This document shows, piece after piece, positions 49,725-60,957 of a DNA stretch of 64,000 nucleotides. This DNA is from Pontederia crassipes (lineage: Eukaryota > Streptophyta > Magnoliopsida > Commelinales > Pontederiaceae), in assembly GCA_030549335.1 (NCBI GenBank), contig CM060188.1, positions 45,845,696 to 45,909,695 on the forward strand, given 5' to 3'. Both the position numbers and the translations under genes were made by a program. Each line of letters starts with the position of its first letter. Positions within the stretch are counted from its first letter, which is position 1. Under the pieces are notes generated by a model, which was given only the letters and a program-made list of their open reading frames with translations, was not told the origin of the DNA and searched no databases.

Positions 49725-49733
49725 GGTACTTTC

Positions 49734-52373
49734 GGATAAATTTCACTAAATGTCCTCCCGAACTCTATCCTTCAATTTTAACTTCCCTCCAATTATGAAC
49801 TTATTTCACCGGCTACCCCTTTTACTTATGATCGCATGTTTTTCGGTTGCGCGATCTAAGTGGCATTTTTCTCTCCTCCACGCATGTAGATATCCGACGT
49901 GACAAGTTAAATAATATTAAAATATAGAAGATTTTAAAAAATATAAAAAAATTGAGAGGGCATGCCCCCCTTTTTTCTCCCTTCGACTTCGACTGACGCT
50001 CAACTGGTCGGAGGGAGAAGAGGAGGGGGATGCTGCCCCCTCCCCCTCCCTTCTCCGAGTGAGGGGTGTGGCAGCCCGCTCCTCTGTGAACGTGGGCAGG
50101 GAGAGCTCCTCCCCCTCCTCCTCCTCCTCTTCCTCTTCTACGCACGAAACGCACGCACAAAGGAGGGGCCACCGCCCCCTCCTCCTTTGGGCGTGCTCGC
50201 GCGCATGAGAGGTGGTGGTCGCCCCTTCCCTTTTCTTCTTCAATGTCAGAGAAGGGAGGGGGAGGGGTGGCCACCCGTCCTCCTTTGGGAGCAATTGCAT
50301 GGAGGGGGATGGTGCAGCCTTCTCTTCTCCATCGCTAAAGAAGGGAGGGAGAGGAGGTGGCCTTCTCTTCCCCATTACTAAAGAAGGAAGGGAGAGGGGT
50401 TGGCCGCCCCCTCCTCCTCGGGGCGCGATCCCACGCAAGGGCGGCAGCCGCACCCTCCCCCTCTTTTCTCTGACGTCAGAGAAGGGAGGAAAGGGGGAGG
50501 GGGTGGCCGCCCCCTTCTCTTCTGCACACGATCACAATGCAGGGAACTCTCTTCTCCGGCATCAAAGAAATAAGGGGGAGGGGTTGTTGGTCCAAAGATC
50601 ATATTCTAAGTATTTTGATGATAGAAAATAAGAAAGATGATATACTAACGATGCTTGAAGTGTTAGTTTGAACAAGATAAATAGTTTTCGAAAGTTCTAC
50701 AATTTTTGCAGACAAAACGGACGATCAAAAGTCTTTCGAGCGTCCTCTGGAGTAATAATGAATGACCGAAACAAATGCCGAATGACCACAAAAGTCTGAG
50801 AATTTAGCAACTTTTAAAATGGACGACCGAAATCATTTCGGTCGATCGTTATGGGCATAAAGTTCAAAAGGAGACAAATGATCGAAAAGTTGTTGCAACG
50901 ATTGCAAAAGTCTGAGAAATCGACATTTTTGAATCAGATGACCAAAAGAGTTTCGATCGAAAAGACAACATATGAGATGGACGATCGAAAAGATGATACA
51001 CCGACTGCAGAAGTATGAGAAATTGACATTTTTAAAATGGTCATCCGAAACAGTTTCGGATGACCATTCTAGGTAGCAAAGACAAACTACAACAGCTATT
51101 TATCTACGGACTACTGCGCAAAAAAGACAAATGGCAACGACTATTTTTTGCGTACAAAATGGACAGTTTTTATAACTTTCGACCACTGAGCATACGACAA
51201 AAAGCGCGACGACTAGTTTCAATTCAAAACAGATGCTCTAAATCAAAAATGGGCACTCACTTCAAAAGTGACAATACAACTTTTCTAAAAGTTTTGCAAT
51301 GAACATATTTTGAAGAGAGACCTATAAAAGGGATTCTAAAGACTGAAGGAAGGACATTCAAGCAAGGAAAATTACTCTATAGCATTTTTCAAGTCTAAAG
51401 CATTTTCTAAAACTCAAATTTGTAAATGATTCTTTCCCTCTTCTAGTTCTTAAGTGTGAGCATTCTTTGTAAGAATAAAAAAATTGAGAGAATTCTTATG
51501 TTCTTATTTATTGAATTTGAGAGCTCCTTGTAAAAGAGGTGTGCTTTGTCTCTTGAGCAAACAAGAAGGGAGTGTGGTGTAGAAAGGATTATTCTCTTCT
51601 TATAAGAAAAGATAAAGTTAGTGAATCTCCGATGGTCTCAAGGTCGAGAAGTCGGAGTGGGGACATAGACTAAGGAGTTGAATCAAATCTCGTTAACACA
51701 TTGTGCCTTCTTGAATTTGATCATTCTTACTTGCTTGCGATCGTATTTCTAAAATTGATTTTTACACTTTTTAATTATATTTTCTATACACCAATTCATT
51801 CCCCTCTTAATGCTTGCAATCCTAAGGAATTGTCGCTCACCCCTCCCCGTCTCTTCTTTAATGTTGGAGAAAGGCAGGGGAGGGGTTACCAACCCCTCCT
51901 CCTCTAGGCGTGATTGCGCATGGGGGAGGGGGCAGGCGCCTCCTCCCCCTCTCTTCTCCAATGTCGGAGAAGGGAGGGGGAGGAAGCGGCGGTCCCTCCT
52001 TCTCTGTGCGCTGCCATCCCCTCGCTCCGGCTACCGAAGAAGGGAGGGGGAAGGGCGGCTGCCCCTCCTCTTCCCTGTCTGGCTGCCTGAACGTTGGCTT
52101 AGGCGACTGGAGGGAGAAGAGGAGGGGCGTGCGCGCACACCCCCACCCCCCCCCCCCACCCCCACCCCTCTTTTTTTATTTTTTTTAAATATATTATTAT
52201 TTTAATATGCCATATCAGACACTTAGACATGTTGAGGAGAGAGAAACGTGTGGTAAGTAGGGAAATAGGCAATCTTGATGAAATAAGTTGATATTTGAAT
52301 GGTAGTTTAATTATAAAGTAAAATTAGAGAATAATGTTGGAAAAAATTGAAGAGTATTTAGCAAAATTTATCC
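49734..52373. mobile_element. Mutator-like element, GC-cored (family Y, copy 2), interrupted
   Basis: Inverted ends of ~190 bp, starting GGATAAATTT on both sides, with further shared blocks (ctctcctcc..acatg, ttaaaataat). Target duplications ggtactttc (49725-49733) and gttactttc (52374-52382) agree at 8 of 9. The GC-rich core consists of reiterated TTCTCC..GGAGAAGGGAGG palindromic units (49960-50590 and 51840-52190), the same as in copy 1 at 2143-3178. The core is split by an LTR-type relic (50585-51835). Long open frames in the core are low-complexity by-products. Confidence 0.75.
50585..51835 (+). mobile_element. LTR-like insertion inside family Y copy 2
   Basis: An AT-rich block starting tgttggtccaaag interrupts the GC-rich core. 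Its end (caccaattcattcccctctt) is typical of Ty1/copia LTR 3' regions. No coding capacity. Probably a solo LTR fossil of the same family as 47600-48850; exact ends and TSD not resolved. Confidence 0.5.
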
Positions 52374-52382
52374 GTTACTTTC

Positions 52383-53258
52383 GGATGTGTGAAACATGCA
52401 ATTGTTTATAGCTGTGCACCTGTCAGGAAAGATTTAGATGTTCAAATATTAAAGTTGAACCTCAATTTTAACTAAAATATTCTCTGTCAGCGAGTTATGA
52501 TGTCCAAATTACATAATTTGTTATATGGTAATCGAAATAAAAATTTCTCTTTAATTTTTCTTGAAAGGAAAAAAAACTATTTTTTTCAAATATAAAGTGA
52601 AACATTTATTTCAAAATAATTCGTTAGAACCTCATTCTTTTAAATATGGTTTTTCTAGATAATTGTTGAAATGAAATAATTGTTAATTCTAAAAAAACTA
52701 AAGAATTACATATAACTCTTTATTCGCCTCTTACTCCAAATTTAGTGAAAATATAGTCATATATTAATAGAAAATTAAGTATATAAAATTATTTATTTCA
52801 TATTAACTTTTTTTGACATATTAAATAAATAATTTTAAACATTAAAAAATTTATATCATTATAATATAATTCACTAAGACATAATAAATTTCATGGAACT
52901 AGACATATATTTCATCTTTATCTCTTTTTTTTAAGTACGCAACTAAAGATCGATATTTGAGAAGCGATGTCGACTGTCCAATCCGTACAACGCTACTGAG
53001 CGCATTGGCCACAAGTTGGAAGATGATTCTATCATCGTCTCGAATTGTGTACTTGATAATGACAGGTGAAACTCCCGGCAAAATTTTTTTGTATTCATAA
53101 GAATTCAAACTCGAGGTCTTGCTTAAGCGACGACAAATCACTTACCATTCCACCCTTTATCTTCATCGAACATACTAGTCAATTCTATCTCCTTGGTTAA
53201 GTCCCTCTAGGCTGAGATTCAGTCAACTAAAGAGGGGAGTGATAAGGTCCTCCATGAG
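52383..53258. other. AT-rich intergenic sequence
   Basis: Nothing supported. Confidence 0.4.
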
Positions 53259-53623
53259 TAGGGGCGTTCAACGGGTCAGGTCGACCCGTGAACCCGATGA
53301 CCCGAGCCGAGTTGACTCGATCCGACCCGAAGACCCCACTTTTTTATTTTTTTAGTTTTTAGCCTATATTTTGTATTACAAAATTTAAAAAATATTAAAA
53401 TAAAATATTTTAAATGTGTAAAATAATATAAAAATGTTTAACAGATTATTTTTTATTTTAAAATAAATATTATATCATATTTTTTACATTAAATAATAGA
53501 AAAAGTTAAAAAAATGGTGGTGGGGTAACTCGATTGGATTGGATCCATCCCTCCAAAGAAGGCTGACCCAACCCGACCCGGCCTGATCAAAATTGGATGG
53601 GTCAGGTCGGGTGAACACGTTGA
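53259..53623. mobile_element. hAT-like repeat, GGGTC-rich ends (copy 3)
   Basis: Starts TAGGGGCGTTCAACGGGTC and ends gggtgaacacgttga. Flanks tccatgag and gccatgcg agree at 6 of 8. AT-rich core with no coding. Confidence 0.5.
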
Positions 53624-53879
53624 GCCATGCGGGTGGTGACAGCTTTGGCGAGGTGCTCCAGTAGTAGGTGATGCAACAAAATCAAGCCATAGCCTAAGGA
53701 AGCATAAGTAATATTTGATCACAATTGATTTAGAAAAGATGAAAAATTGATTTTAATTAGAGAGATATATGCTTACAATGGGTGAATGCAATTGATAAAA
53801 GTGTTAGGATGGAAACAATCATATCCCCATGGCCATGAACAAGGACGGAGCTAGGATGAAAAATTTAGGAGGGGTTGAA

Positions 53880-55528
53880 CACGGGAATTACAGACGGTCG
53901 AAACCGTATGTAATTTCTCGAAAACCATCGAAAATGATGATTTCTGACAAATTTTTTGATGGAAATGATTCATCCGAAAAAAGGTCGTTGCAAATCAATT
54001 TTTGACGATTGAAAAAAAATGTCAAAAATTTCGACGGAAGTCCGGCGGTCACGACCATCGAAACTTTCGACAGTCGCGAACCGCCAAAAGTTTCGACGGT
54101 CACGATTGCCGATATTTGCAGCGGTAGACGAAATCGTTGAAACTTCGATGATCGCGGTCGCCGAAACTTCCGACGGTTGTAATGACCGCCGCAAATAACA
54201 GCGATAGCAACCGCCAAAAATTTCGACGGGCTAATATAAAAAAATTAGCCGGCCGCTGGCCGCCGTTGCGATGGCCAACGACCAAAGTCGGCCGTCAGGC
54301 GGCCAATCTGAAGGCAGCAGTCGAGATCCAGCCGCCAGCGATTGGATCCGACTGCCAACGCGGTTGGATCCGGCCGCCAGCAGCTGGATCTGACCGTCAG
54401 CACGGCTGGACTCGGCCGTTGGGCCGCGGTCAGATTCGGTTGCCAACCGGCTGAGCTGCTGATCCGGCCGCCCATCACCGAATCCTGTCGCCATGCAGTC
54501 GATCTGGCCGCCAACGGCCGAATTTGACCGCCTGCGGCCGGATCCGGCCGCCCAGCGGCCAGATCCGGCCGCCTGGCGGACCGAGCTGGAGAGAGAGAGA
54601 GAGAAAGGGAGAGGGACGCCGGCGGGAGAGGGTTGCCGGCGGTCGATGCTTGAGTCCGGTCGTGAGATGCTCGCCAGCAAGGAGAGGGAGAGAGAGAGGA
54701 GAGGGGGAAAGAAATAAAGGGTGGATTGGGGAAAGATTAATATATATAGGTGGAAAGATGAGAAAGCGGGAAAATGAAAAAAAAAGCGGGATAGTGAAAT
54801 TTTAATTACCGAGCTGACCAATATTAAATATTTTTGAAGTTACTGATGGTTGTGACCGTCAAAAATTATTTAATTATAAAAATAAAATACTATATTTAGT
54901 TATATATAATATTTATTTTTTATTTTAGCAACGGTTTGAACTGTCGTTAATTAATACCGACGGTCGGAACCGTCAAAAATTGCGACGGTTCGGACTATCG
55001 CTAATTATATTAATAAAATATTTCTCATATTATATTATTATATATTTACCGACGGTTACAATAGTCGGAAATTACGGCAGATAGATATCCGTCGAAAGTA
55101 TCGACGTTCCTAATCATCAAAAAATAAAATAATAATATCATAAATTACATAATTTATTATTTTTATTTTCGACAGTTGTAACCGAAATTGCGATGGATGG
55201 ATATCCATCGGAAATATCGACGTTCCTAATCATAAAAAAATAAAATAATAATATAATAAATTATATAATTTATTATTTTCATTTCCGACGGTTGTAACCG
55301 TCAGAAATTGCGACGGATGGATATCCATCGAAAATATCGACGTTCCTAATCGTCAAAAAATAAAATAATAATATAATAAATTACATAATTTATTATTTTT
55401 ATTTTTGACAGTTGTAACCGTCGAAATTTCGACGGAAAAACATTTTCGTCGCAAAATCCGTGGCAAATTGCGACGGATCTCTATCCGTCGGAAATTGTCC
55501 GTCGGAAAATGGCAATTTTCTTGTAGTG
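53880..55528. mobile_element. Non-autonomous CACTA (En/Spm) element with 3-bp TSD
   Basis: The right end reads ttttcttgtagtg (reverse complement CACTACAAGAAAA), the CACTA hallmark. The left end CACGGGAATTAC is degenerate. GAA flanks both ends (53877-53879, 55529-55531). Subterminal regions (53885-54235, 54840-55520) are packed with CGACGG / CCGTCG motifs in both orientations, as expected for CACTA transposase-binding arrays. The core holds a GC-rich minisatellite and a (GA)n stretch; no transposase. Confidence 0.85.
54320..54590. repeat. GC-rich ~22-bp minisatellite inside the CACTA
   Basis: Degenerate units of the form ggatccggccgccagcagct repeat about 11 times. Open frames across it are by-products. 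Confidence 0.7.
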
Positions 55529-56179
55529 GAAAGTAAAGATAGCATGTATTATATTTATTTATATATATATAACTGAATTAAGCAAATAAAAATATTACTT
55601 TAGAGTCAACATATATGAAAAAATAACTTATAATTATCATTATTACTATATTTAGATTAAAATATTTTTTATTTATCATGTATACTTTTTATATTTTTTA
55701 TGTTTATCATATTAAAGAAAGAAATATCATATATGTAACTAACTTTTTTTATAACTTAAATAATTAATTTAATTATTTATAGAAAGTAGTCAAAATTATT
55801 GGTACATATATTATATTTTTCATAAATACACATATTATACTATAAATCTTTTATAATATACACGTATATTCTCTCATTAATATAATAACATATTGTAATT
55901 ATGTTAAGATCACAAAAATAGGGGAGGGGGCTTACCATATGTTTTCTATTTATAGAATAATATATATTACTATATATAATGTTACAAAAAGTTAGGGGCT
56001 TAATTATATATGTCAAATTCATAAAATTAGGAGAGCCTTATTATATATTTTATATATGTATATAATAATATATAACACTATATATATAATATTGCAAAAA
56101 ATTGGGGGGAGGGGGGGCATGGTGCCCCCCTAAGCATAAGGTGGCTCCATCTCTAGCCATGAACAATTCTTTAAATTAA

Positions 56180-57853
56180 GAGTTATTTTCATAAACCTCC
56201 TTATTCTGCTAACCCCCCTCGAAGTATACCACCTTTTCCACTTAACTTCATCCGTCAACTTCTGTTAACTTTTCCATTATTTTTTTATTTTTTTTAATTA
56301 TAAAATGACCAATATACCCTCTCTCATAGAGTTCATACCTAAAATAATTAGTAAATATAAAACAATAAAAAAATGTTGGCCGAGGAGGCATCTCCCCCTC
56401 CCCGATCTCACCAGCGCGTTGCACGGGGCACACATGAGGAGGGGAGGTGATCTCGCCGGCGTCGCCCCCCGCCGGCGAGGAGTGGTGAGATTGCAGGGGG
56501 GCACAACACAACGAAGTGTCTCGTAGGCGAGCACGATCTCATCTCCCTGAGGCGATCCAGCCCGAAACCCCTCATCGCTGCTGACCTCTTATCTCCGACG
56601 GCACCTCATCGCCGTTCGAATGCTAGAGAAGATGACGTCCCACACTGGTGACACCGTCCCCCTCCACCCATCCTCCCAATATGACATCGATGCGATCGAG
56701 GACCTCATAAAAAAAAGTTTACTTCGACGGAGGGCATTAAAGGGGCAACACCGAGGGTGGCGTCCCCCCCCCCTCCCTTGAGATCTCGTCGCCAGTTGAA
56801 GTAGATCACCGAGAATCCAAATTCGGCCTCCGCCTCCCTGAGCATCTCCCCGAACAGCGGGTGGTTGAAGTAGATCACCGGCACTAGGTACCTACGCGTC
56901 GCCGCGCCACCTCCCCCAACGTTGCTGCCTGCGTCGTCCTTCCCTCCAACGTACATAGCCAGGAAGCCCTTCGGAGGCGGCTTCCTCCACTCTCTCCAGC
57001 GTTGCCATGTTCCTCTAGCAGTGGCACTCCTCCGAGGCGGTGGTACTCCTTCCCGCCGCTGCGACCGTGATGAAGTCGACGGTCGAGTTGCCAGGTCCAG
57101 TTGAGGAGGTTATTCATCATCGTGGATGCTTTTGGACGCAGAAATATGGCGAAGAATTGGGGCCGGTGGCGGAGTCCAAGTGGAGGTAGTGCTTCGGCCT
57201 GAGGCAGAAGCGGCGGCCGAGGTGGCAACGCCGCGTCGAAAGGCCCATCGCCAGACCATGGCAAGCTTTCGCCCCAACCTGAAGCCTCTGTGTGTCTTCA
57301 TCGCGACCCAAGTCCACGATGAGGATTCAGGTTATGTTACACACAATAGTTTTTTTATTATAATATATTATTTTATATTTTACAATATTAGATTATACGA
57401 GATAAGGGTAGTTTGATCATTTTATAAATTTAAAAAATGAAAATTAATGAAAAAGTTAAGAGAAGTTGACGGATTGAGTTAAGTGAAAAAGACGATATAC
57501 TTCAAGAGAGGTTAGCGGAATATTCGAAAGACGTGGATAGACGTGAAAAAGATTCATAGTTCAAGGGGTCAGCGGAAAAATATTTTCATAAATGATAATT
57601 TTTTTGTTTACCACTTTAATCCTTCCAATATTTTTTATTTTTTATATTTATCGTTTCATGTTTTTCTGAAGGGATAGGTAATTAGCTTTTTCATAAATAA
57701 AAAAAATAAAATTAATAGAAGACATAACAGAAGTGACGAGAAGAATAAAGTAGAAAAATTACGATAATTTAAGGATTAAAAAAATAAATTCGTAGTTTGA
57801 GGTTAAATTTAAAAAAATGGTAATAATTTAAGGGAGATTTATGAAAATAATTC
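56180..57853. mobile_element. Pack-MULE-like element with perfect 9-bp TSD, carries a SAUR (family W, copy 2)
   Basis: TTAAATTAA flanks it perfectly (56171-56179, 57854-57862). Ends begin GAGTTATTTTCATAAACCTCC and GAATTATTTTCATAAATCTCC, the same terminal sequence as family W copy 1. A second pair of ~115-bp inverted repeats lies inside (56199-56340 against 57413-57560; shared ccgtcaacttct and cacttaact). The right end also holds an extra TIR-like segment (57580-57853), so two related elements may be fused or nested. The GC-rich core (56390-57330) contains a SAUR gene copy. Confidence 0.8.
56813..57301 (-). pseudogene. SAUR: Captured SAUR (small auxin-up RNA) gene copy
   Basis: An ATG at 57301 starts MKTHRGFRLGRKLAMVWRWA, the N-terminus of the long, basic SAUR type. 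After a GC-rich stretch, the frame around 56990-56813 reads WRKPPPKGFLAMYVGGKDD and then LVPVIYFNHPLFGEMLREAE, AEFGF. This is the core SAUR domain (PKGF..YVG..VPVxYxNHPLF..LLxEAExEFGF). The two parts are in different frames, so at least one frameshift separates them. The usual end (GxxxIPC) is replaced by a partial repeat SVIYFN and unrelated residues. SAURs are small auxin-induced regulators of growth; this copy is probably not functional. It lies wholly inside the Mutator-like element. Confidence 0.8.
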
Positions 57854-57862
57854 TTAAATTAA

Positions 57863-58388
57863 TGACAAAAGTGATCTAAACTTTTGCGAAGGGAAGATTG
57901 TTTTGAGCGTAGGACTACACATAAAAACCTGTCTTTATTTTAGATGGGATTAAAGAAACTCAACTGTAGTCTACCAGAAAATACTATGCTCTCCTGATGT
58001 CGTGAGTCGATATATTTATTGAGTTTAATTCCAATCGAATAAGTAGAATAGAACATGCAAAAAAGAAATTTCTATCAAAACCAGTCAAAACTAATATAAG
58101 AAAATAATACGATTAAGAACTAACATTTTGTGTTCACAAAATTTCAAAATATTTTAAAAAAATCAAAACTAAGAAAAAGATTTAACTCCTCTAAGAATAA
58201 CTTATTGTCATATTTATATTACTATTTTTTATAATAAATGAAAACAGAAGCACAAATGTGATTTAACTCGTCAATCTCACAAGGCAGAACACCGTTTTAT
58301 CAATGGGGACGGCGTGAGTCGAGTCGATGGCTGCGGCCATTTGTCTCCTTCCCCCGGCCACGTGAAGCCTTAAGCATACCATCGAATC

Positions 58389-58389
<1 letters not shown>
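57863..58389. other. Intergenic, AT-rich
   Basis: No gene supported. Confidence 0.4.

Positions 58390-58425
<36 letters not shown>
58390..58425. repeat. Poly-C run (36 bases)
   Basis: Uninterrupted C tract about 850 bp upstream of the DUF7950 start codon; G-quadruplex-prone on the other strand. Confidence 0.95.
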
Positions 58426-58613
58426 ACATACGCACACTGCAAGCACAACCTCACACCTGCCAAATCCTTCGCGCATGGATTGCTGCCACATACCAAGCAC
58501 CAACCCCGCCCACCTCCACTGCATTCACTCGCCCAACCACTTGCCGCTGCCCCCACGTCGTCTCTTTCCCCGCTTCGTTTTGCCACTCGCCAACCCACGG
58601 CGCAATGCAAACA

Positions 58614-58616
<3 letters not shown>

Positions 58617-58692
<76 letters not shown>
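58617..58692. repeat. (CT)n microsatellite
   Basis: 38 CT units upstream of the DUF7950 gene. Arg-Glu or Ser-Leu frames across it are artefacts. Confidence 0.95.
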
Positions 58693-58695
<3 letters not shown>

Positions 58696-59058
58696 CGAGC
58701 AGGAGAACTAGACAAAGTCCCCCGTGTCTTTCTCATTTCAAAGTTCAAACGAAACCGCACCAACAGCGAAAAGAGACGAAAAAGAAGCTTATGTGTAAGC
58801 CCGCATGGCCTCCATATGTCCATCCCAAAACCTCCCCGATTGGCCATCCATCCGACCCACTGCATCGCTCGCAGGATAAATGTCATGCCATCCCTGACCA
58901 AACTACACCGTCGCTTGACGGCATTCCCAAAGCTACTCTCTCTCTCTCCTTCTCTCTCCTCCTTACCCGACATCTTATTCCTATCGCAGTGCTCCCTTCG
59001 CTCCCCCCCTCCCCCCCGGTCGAGTTTAGAGCCTACGTGTTTCTGTAGTCTCTACTTT

Positions 59059-59064
59059 TATAAA
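59059..59064 (+). promoter_or_regulatory. TATA box of the DUF7950 gene
   Basis: TATAAA about 70 bp before an upstream ORF and 184 bp before the main start codon. Confidence 0.5.
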
Positions 59065-59129
59065 CCACGACTCCACGTACCATATCATCCTCCCACGTGC
59101 CCTCGATCACTATCTCTTCGTAACTCCTC

Positions 59130-59198
59130 ATGTTGCCTCCGTCCATTGGCTATCTCAACTCCACCGCTCCACCTTTAAATTGTCCAGCACACCGCTAG
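59130..59198 (+). CDS. Upstream ORF (22 codons) of the DUF7950 gene
   Basis: ATG at 59130 followed by 21 more codons (MLPPSIGYLNSTAPPLNCPA..) and TAG at 59196-59198. It lies between the TATA box and the main ATG (59243), in a different frame, ending 44 nt before it. If transcribed it could lower main-frame translation. Expression is inferred. Confidence 0.35.
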   Translation: MLPPSIGYLNSTAPPLNCPAHR

Positions 59199-59242
59199 TT
59201 CCGTACCAGTACAACGAGCGGGGGGACAAGAAGGCATCACAA

Positions 59243-60211
59243 ATGGCTGCCATGCTTCACTCCGTCGAGGTGGCCAAGACGCACGAGATCATGGCCAGGT
59301 ATCGCCCCATTGCCCCCAAACCCCCTCTCGCCCAAGGCTCCCCTGAGAAGGCCACGTTCGCTGCGGCCTCGATCCACCTCCGTAGGCGCCCGTGCCGCTC
59401 GCGGAAGCGTGGGAGGGCTTCTTCGCTGGCTCCTGCCTCCGCCAAGCGGCAGAAGGCCTTCTTCTCCATCGTCCCTTCACCGGCGGTGGGGACCCCCTCA
59501 GATCCGTTGAGCCCCGCTTACCCGCCAGTCGTCGCCGCATTCTCCAGTACCCCTGATAGCAGTCATGCTGAGAAGAGCTACAGGGACTCCTTGACCCTCA
59601 CTCTCCTCCCTCTCTCCCCGCCGGCGCACGAGACGGATGGAGCCACAACCTTGCCGGTCGAGCAGGACCTGCTGCAGAAGCTGCAGAAACCCAGGGTCAT
59701 CGTTCCGCAGCCCGTCCGGCCCGTGGGCTCGAGTATCAGCGTGGGGTTCATCAACCAGATGGCCGCCGACTCCGATCTCCCGGGCATCTTCCCGCCCGTC
59801 ACAAAGATACCGGAGGAGGTGGAGGAGGAGGTCGAGTCCGAGGACCTCCCTGCAGTCATCTCCGACTCTCACAACCGCGTGCGGCTCGCCAACTCGGCGT
59901 ACAAGCAGATGGTCGGACAGCCAGAGTGCCCTTGGCTCGAAGCTATGATGGACGGCATCGGCGGCAAGAAACTGCGCGCCTCCAGGAGGATCAGCGGGGA
60001 GGTGATGCTGGACGTGGGGGGCTCCTCGGTGCCGGAGACCTCCAGCGGATTCTCCTGCAGGGTCAAGATCGAGTGGGCGTGCAACGGGAGGAAGAACTCC
60101 GTCAACGCGCCATGCAACGTGACGAGGCTCTTCTGCAAGTCCAAGGATTACATGTTCGCGTGGAGGTTCCACACGTCCGAAGCCTCCCTCACAACCTGCT
60201 GCTGCGCATGA
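59243..60211 (+). CDS. DUF7950-domain protein
   Basis: Intronless, 322 residues, GC-rich. The start is the ATG at 59243 (caaATGGCT, strong context). The frame is open further upstream to 59180 but has no ATG there (59180 is TTG). Residues ~16-26 read MARYRPIAPKP, the N-terminal motif of this plant family. A basic Arg/Lys-rich stretch (residues ~45-70, RRRPCRSRKRGR) looks like a nuclear localisation signal. The DUF7950 domain fills residues ~208-316: NSAYKQMVGQPECPWLEAM, RRISGEVMLDV, FSCRVKIEWACNGRKNSVNA, then CKSKDYMFAWRFHT. Family function is not known; nuclear regulatory action is an inference. Length and domain position are usual. Upstream are a TATA box, a uORF and a long (CT)n tract. It looks intact. 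Confidence 0.9.
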   Translation: MAAMLHSVEVAKTHEIMARYRPIAPKPPLAQGSPEKATFAAASIHLRRRPCRSRKRGRASSLAPASAKRQKAFFSIVPSPAVGTPSDPLSPAYPPVVAAFSSTPDSSHAEKSYRDSLTLTLLPLSPPAHETDGATTLPVEQDLLQKLQKPRVIVPQPVRPVGSSISVGFINQMAADSDLPGIFPPVTKIPEEVEEEVESEDLPAVISDSHNRVRLANSAYKQMVGQPECPWLEAMMDGIGGKKLRASRRISGEVMLDVGGSSVPETSSGFSCRVKIEWACNGRKNSVNAPCNVTRLFCKSKDYMFAWRFHTSEASLTTCCCA

Positions 60212-60957
60212 GGGATGTACGCATGCAAACATATGTCAAAAATAATTTTCTTGCAGATAACGGGAATATGAAATTGTAGATATGATTAGTAGTACTAGAG
60301 ATTTTAAAGACTAAAAGAAGTATATAAAGGAGAAAAATAGTTGAGTTTAGTTTAACGTGTCCTTATTAATAGAGGACGGTAAATTTTGAAATTCGAAAAA
60401 AAAAAGTAAAGTTCCAAAATACTTACTTAAATTTACTCATCCAACGTGTGGCCAAATAGAAAAGAAAAAAAAATCAGAGCTTTCGGCAGAAAAATATCGA
60501 GAAATTGTTGTGAAATTTACAGGCGATCAGGAAAGGTGGATAGTAGTTATATTAGTCCCTTCTGGTTTACAGCCGAGTTAAATCCTCACTCCTAACATTT
60601 TCTTTCTTTTTTTTTTTTTGAATTTCCAAAGAAAACAGGTCTATGTAAAAGGTCGCAGCACGACGCCACGACCGGCAGGTGAGCCACAAATTTATCGGTG
60701 TCTTAAGGGTGTCTTAAGTTTTTTTTAAGTCCGATCCTATAATTTATCGGTGATGATAGATCTTTCTAAATCAAAATACTCACGAAATATGCAGTCGGCA
60801 CACTCTCCACCACATCAGCATATTTGAAGTGATAATAATATAATTTTAAAAATATATACTTAATAAAAAAACTCAGAAAAAACCATATTTAATAAAAAAA
60901 TATTCTAATTTATTAAATAAAAATAATGCCAAAAGTAATTACAATAAGAAGAGAAAA
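60212..60957. other. 3' flank of the DUF7950 gene, intergenic
   Basis: No further gene supported. Confidence 0.4.

Larger units (their letters stand above)
53843..56155. mobile_element. Family X AT-rich TIR element with 11-bp TSD, split by a CACTA
   Basis: Left end ggacggagctaggatg.., right end (reverse complement) gatggagccaccttatg.., both followed by a G-run (aggagggg / taggggggc). gccatgaacaa occurs perfectly on both sides (53832-53842, 56156-56166). An 11-bp duplication is within the Mutator-like range. The AT-rich right part (55532-56100) matches the truncated copy at 20997-21510. Confidence 0.75.

Noticed and set aside
54182-54821. Frames of 90-196 residues in the CACTA core
   Set aside because: They translate a 22-bp minisatellite and a (GA)n stretch.
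58263-59178. Frames of 147-236 residues upstream of the DUF7950 gene
   Set aside because: They translate a (CT)n tract and promoter DNA, on both strands; some lack an ATG start.
59180-59242. Extension of the DUF7950 protein by 21 residues
   Set aside because: The codon at 59180 is TTG, not ATG; the first in-frame ATG with good context is 59243.
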